From: Streptomyces sp. NBC_01465
GTDB lineage: Bacteria > Actinomycetota > Actinomycetes > Streptomycetales > Streptomycetaceae
Reading direction: 5' to 3'
Assembly: GCF_036227325.1 (NCBI RefSeq)
Contig: NZ_CP109467.1
Coordinates: 186,001-250,000 of the forward strand
Length of the DNA stretch: 64,000 nt
The notes beneath the pieces are model-generated. The model was not told the origin of the DNA, ran no database searches, and saw only the letters and a program-made list of their open reading frames with translations. Positions 61,667-64,000 of this stretch are shown piece after piece. Position numbers and translations under genes: made by a program. Numbering within the stretch: the stretch's first letter is position 1; each line of letters opens with the position of its first letter.

Positions 61667-63292
61667 GTGGAGTACAACCTTGCCGACCTTTTCGAGTCGG
61701 TCGTCGACGTGGTCCCCGACCGCGAGGCGCTCGTGTACATCGACCATCCCGGTACGGGCGCGGAGCGCCGGCTCACCTACGCACAGCTGGACACGGCGGC
61801 CAACCGGATCGCCCACCACCTGGTCGAGAGCGGGATACGGCCCGGCGAACACCTGGGCCTGCATCTCTACAACGGCATCGAGTACCTGCAGACCGTCCTC
61901 GCCTGCCTCAAGGCGCGCATCGTCCCGGTCAACGTCAACTACCGCTACGTCGAAGAAGAGTTGGTCTACCTCTACAACGACGCGGATCTCGTGGCCCTCG
62001 TCTTCGACGCGGAGTTCACCGAGCGGGTCGCGGCCGCACTGCCGCAGACGGCGAAGCTCCGCCATCTCCTGCGGGTGGGAGCGGCTCCCGAGGGCGTCAC
62101 CGAGCCCTCGATCGCACCGGTCGCGTACGCCGACGCCGAGGCGGCGGGATCGGACGCGCGCGGCTTCGGACCGCGCTCGCCCGACGACCAGTTCATCATC
62201 TACACCGGCGGCACCACGGGGATGCCCAAGGGTGTCATGTGGCGCCAGGAGGACCTGTTCTTCGCCGGGCTCTTCGGCGGCGAACCGTCGGGCGAGCCGG
62301 TGAAGCGCCCCGAGGAGCTGGCCGAGCGGGTCGCCAAGGGCGGCGCCGGGATCACCTTCTTCCCCACGCCCCCGCTGATGCACGGCACCTCGACCCTGAC
62401 CTCGTTCGTCGCCTTCAACTACGGGCAGAGGATCGTCATCCACCGCAAGTACGCGCCCGAAGAGGTGCTCCGTACGATCGCGAAGGAGAAGGTGTCGAGT
62501 GTGTCGCTGGTGGGCGACGCGATGCTCAGGCCCCTCGTCGACGCGCTGCACGGACCACTGAAGGGAACGGACCTCTCCTCCCTGTTCAGCGTCTCCTCGT
62601 CCGGCGCGATCATGTCCGACACCGTGCGCGCCCAGTTCCAGGCGCTCGCCCCCAATGTGATGCTCCTCAACAACTTCGGGTCCTCGGAGTCGGGTTCCAA
62701 CGGCAAGGCCACCGCGGACTCGGGCCCCGAGAAGGGCTTCCGCCTCGAGGTCAACGAGCGCACCCAGGTGGTCGACGTCGTGACGCACGAGCCCGTCGCC
62801 GTGGGCGAGCCGGGGCGGCTCGCGCAGCGCGGTCACGTACCCCTCGGCTACTACAACGACCCCGCGAAGACCGCCGAGACCTTCTTCCAGAAGGGCGAGG
62901 AACGGTGGGTGCTGCTCGGCGACATGGCCACCGTCGACGAGGACGGCATCGTCACCGTGCTCGGCCGCGGCTCCCAGTGCATCAACACCGGTGGCGAGAA
63001 GGTGTATCCGGAGGAGGTCGAGCAGGCGCTGAAGTCGCATCCCGATGTGTACGACGCGCTCGTCGCCGGGGTCCCGGACGCCAAGTGGGGCAACCATGTG
63101 GCGGCGGTCGTGCAGGTGCGCGAGGGCGCGCCGCAGCCGTCCCTGGACGAGATCCAGACGCACTGCCGCACCCGGCTCGCGGGCTACAAGATCCCGCGCC
63201 AGCTGGTGATCACGCAGGAGATCCAGCGCTCGCCGAGCGGCAAGGCGGACTACCGGTGGGCGCGTACGGTCGCGGCGGACGCGGAGGGCTGA
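61667..63292 (+). CDS. acyl-CoA synthetase (FadD-type)
   Basis: 541 aa AMP-forming ligase. Starts: GTG 61667 gives the usual family N-terminus VEYNLADLFESVVDVVPDR with GGAGG 5 bases upstream; ATG 61664 is one codon earlier. AMP-binding signature YTGGTTGMPKGVMW near residue 188, a second block LLNNFGSSESGSNG near 335, GDMATVDEDG near 420, GRGSQCINTGGEKVYPEEVE near 436 and the C-terminal catalytic Lys in SPSGKADYRW near 526. It activates a carboxylic acid to acyl-CoA for the divergent thiolase-like operon; substrate unknown. Confidence 0.93.
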   Translation: MEYNLADLFESVVDVVPDREALVYIDHPGTGAERRLTYAQLDTAANRIAHHLVESGIRPGEHLGLHLYNGIEYLQTVLACLKARIVPVNVNYRYVEEELVYLYNDADLVALVFDAEFTERVAAALPQTAKLRHLLRVGAAPEGVTEPSIAPVAYADAEAAGSDARGFGPRSPDDQFIIYTGGTTGMPKGVMWRQEDLFFAGLFGGEPSGEPVKRPEELAERVAKGGAGITFFPTPPLMHGTSTLTSFVAFNYGQRIVIHRKYAPEEVLRTIAKEKVSSVSLVGDAMLRPLVDALHGPLKGTDLSSLFSVSSSGAIMSDTVRAQFQALAPNVMLLNNFGSSESGSNGKATADSGPEKGFRLEVNERTQVVDVVTHEPVAVGEPGRLAQRGHVPLGYYNDPAKTAETFFQKGEERWVLLGDMATVDEDGIVTVLGRGSQCINTGGEKVYPEEVEQALKSHPDVYDALVAGVPDAKWGNHVAAVVQVREGAPQPSLDEIQTHCRTRLAGYKIPRQLVITQEIQRSPSGKADYRWARTVAADAEG

Positions 63293-63307
63293 GCCCGGCG
63301 CGTCGCC

Positions 63308-64000
63308 TCAGATGCCGAACTCCCGCAGCGCGGCCAGGAATTCGGCGGGGCGCGCCGCGTGGACGAGGTGCCCCGCGTCGATGGTGACCAGGTGACCGTC
63401 GGGGATGCGCTCGGCCATCTCGGCGAGGAGGTCCTGCGGCAGATGGCTCTGCGGGCCGCCCGCCACGACGAGCGTCGGCGCGGTGATGCGGCCCAGGTCG
63501 TCCCACCACACGGGGTCGGGCGCGTTGCGGTAGACGATCGACTGGAGCTTGAACTCCCAGTCGAATCCCGTCGCGTCGTCGGGCCGCTCGAACGGCACCT
63601 GGGGCGGGTCCGCGGGAAGCAGCGGCGGCGGGTCCTCCAGGACCAGCCGCGCCACCAGGCCGGGCCGGAGCGAGGCGACGAGCTGGGCCGCCGCTCCGCC
63701 CAGCGAGTGGCCGATCAGGGTGACACGGTCGAGGCCGAGGGCATCCAGGCAGGCCAGTACGTCGTCGCGCACCGCTTCGAGACCGTACTCCCCCGGCCAG
63801 TCGCTGAGTCCGTGTCCTCGCAGGTCGAAGGCGTGCACGCGATAGTCGGACGCGAGCTGGCCGGCCACCTCGCGCCAGTCCGTGCCATCCTCGCCGAGGC
63901 AGTGGAGCAGGACGACGGGCGGCGCTTCGGGGTCGCCCCAGGTGCGGTGGGCGAAGCGGACCCCGTTCGCGTGAAGCGTGCGGATCTCGGGGTCGAGGAA
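63308..64000 (-). CDS. alpha/beta-hydrolase, 5' end beyond window
   Basis: 231 codons are visible, in frame to base 64000; the start lies outside. The fold is typical: PPVVLLHCLGEDGTDWREVAG (oxyanion region), FDLRGHGLSDWPG, then the nucleophile elbow LIGHSLGGAAA near visible residue 98 and the His in DAGHLVHAARPAEF near 212. The acid is probably Asp in the APTLVVAGG region. Could be an esterase, haloperoxidase-like enzyme or hydrolase; it is convergent with the acyl-CoA synthetase, with only 15 bases between stops. Confidence 0.85.
   Translation of the reverse strand, partial: FLDPEIRTLHANGVRFAHRTWGDPEAPPVVLLHCLGEDGTDWREVAGQLASDYRVHAFDLRGHGLSDWPGEYGLEAVRDDVLACLDALGLDRVTLIGHSLGGAAAQLVASLRPGLVARLVLEDPPPLLPADPPQVPFERPDDATGFDWEFKLQSIVYRNAPDPVWWDDLGRITAPTLVVAGGPQSHLPQDLLAEMAERIPDGHLVTIDAGHLVHAARPAEFLAALREFGI

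Overview
The window looks like Streptomyces chromosome. Evidence: very high G+C with G/C-biased third codon positions, frequent GTG/TTG starts, many Tat/Sec-exported glycan enzymes, and Streptomyces-type families (NsdA-like TPR regulator, DUF397 protein, LAL regulators, SpoIIE phosphatase, DyP/encapsulin). I see no rRNA, tRNA, CRISPR array, transposase or integrase. Both edges cut genes: a LAL-type regulator at base 1 and an alpha/beta hydrolase at base 64000.

Layout. 1-6.9 kb: LAL regulator fragment, small membrane protein, two acetyltransferases, FUSC membrane protein, D-Ala-D-Ala carboxypeptidase, DUF5990 protein. 6.9-14.3 kb: two divergent secreted GH87-type alpha-1,3-glucanases with discoidin and other accessory domains, then a small secreted protein. 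14.5-17.5 kb: cyclophilin, an encapsulin/DyP nanocompartment operon and a VOC protein. 17.5-38.4 kb: an L-rhamnose locus. 38.4-40.5 kb: an NAD-dependent DNA ligase. 41-43.7 kb: a cyanate cluster (deaminase, cynS, carbonic anhydrase, divergent LysR). 43.7-45.1 kb: a short Thr/Ala-rich leader ORF, candidate attenuator hairpins and a catalytic-domain-only alanyl-tRNA-synthetase-like protein. 45.1-50.9 kb: small proteins, a GNAT remnant, a SpoIIE phosphatase, and an NsdA-like regulator divergent from a phosphotransferase. 50.9-57.4 kb: exported amidase, unknown protein, full LAL regulator, ACT, CGNR and DUF397 proteins. 57.5-63.3 kb: an acyl-CoA operon (two thiolase-like proteins, OB-fold/Zn-ribbon protein, crotonase) divergent from an acyl-CoA synthetase.

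How the genes work together. The rhamnose locus reads as one regulon. Exported rhamnosidases release L-rhamnose; a CUT2-type ABC importer takes it in; RhaI, RhaB and a fused aldolase/dehydrogenase yield DHAP plus L-lactaldehyde then L-lactate; LutABC, directly downstream, can oxidise L-lactate to pyruvate. Four near-identical TGAAWSGWTTCA-type palindromes lie at the promoters of these units, and three overlap or directly follow recognisable -10/-35 boxes. They are the likely operators of the LacI regulator inside the locus.

The least explained element is the leader ORF plus AlaRS-like gene at 43.75-45.13 kb. The other unusual points are the cysteine-less thiolase pair and the deaminase linked to cyanase.
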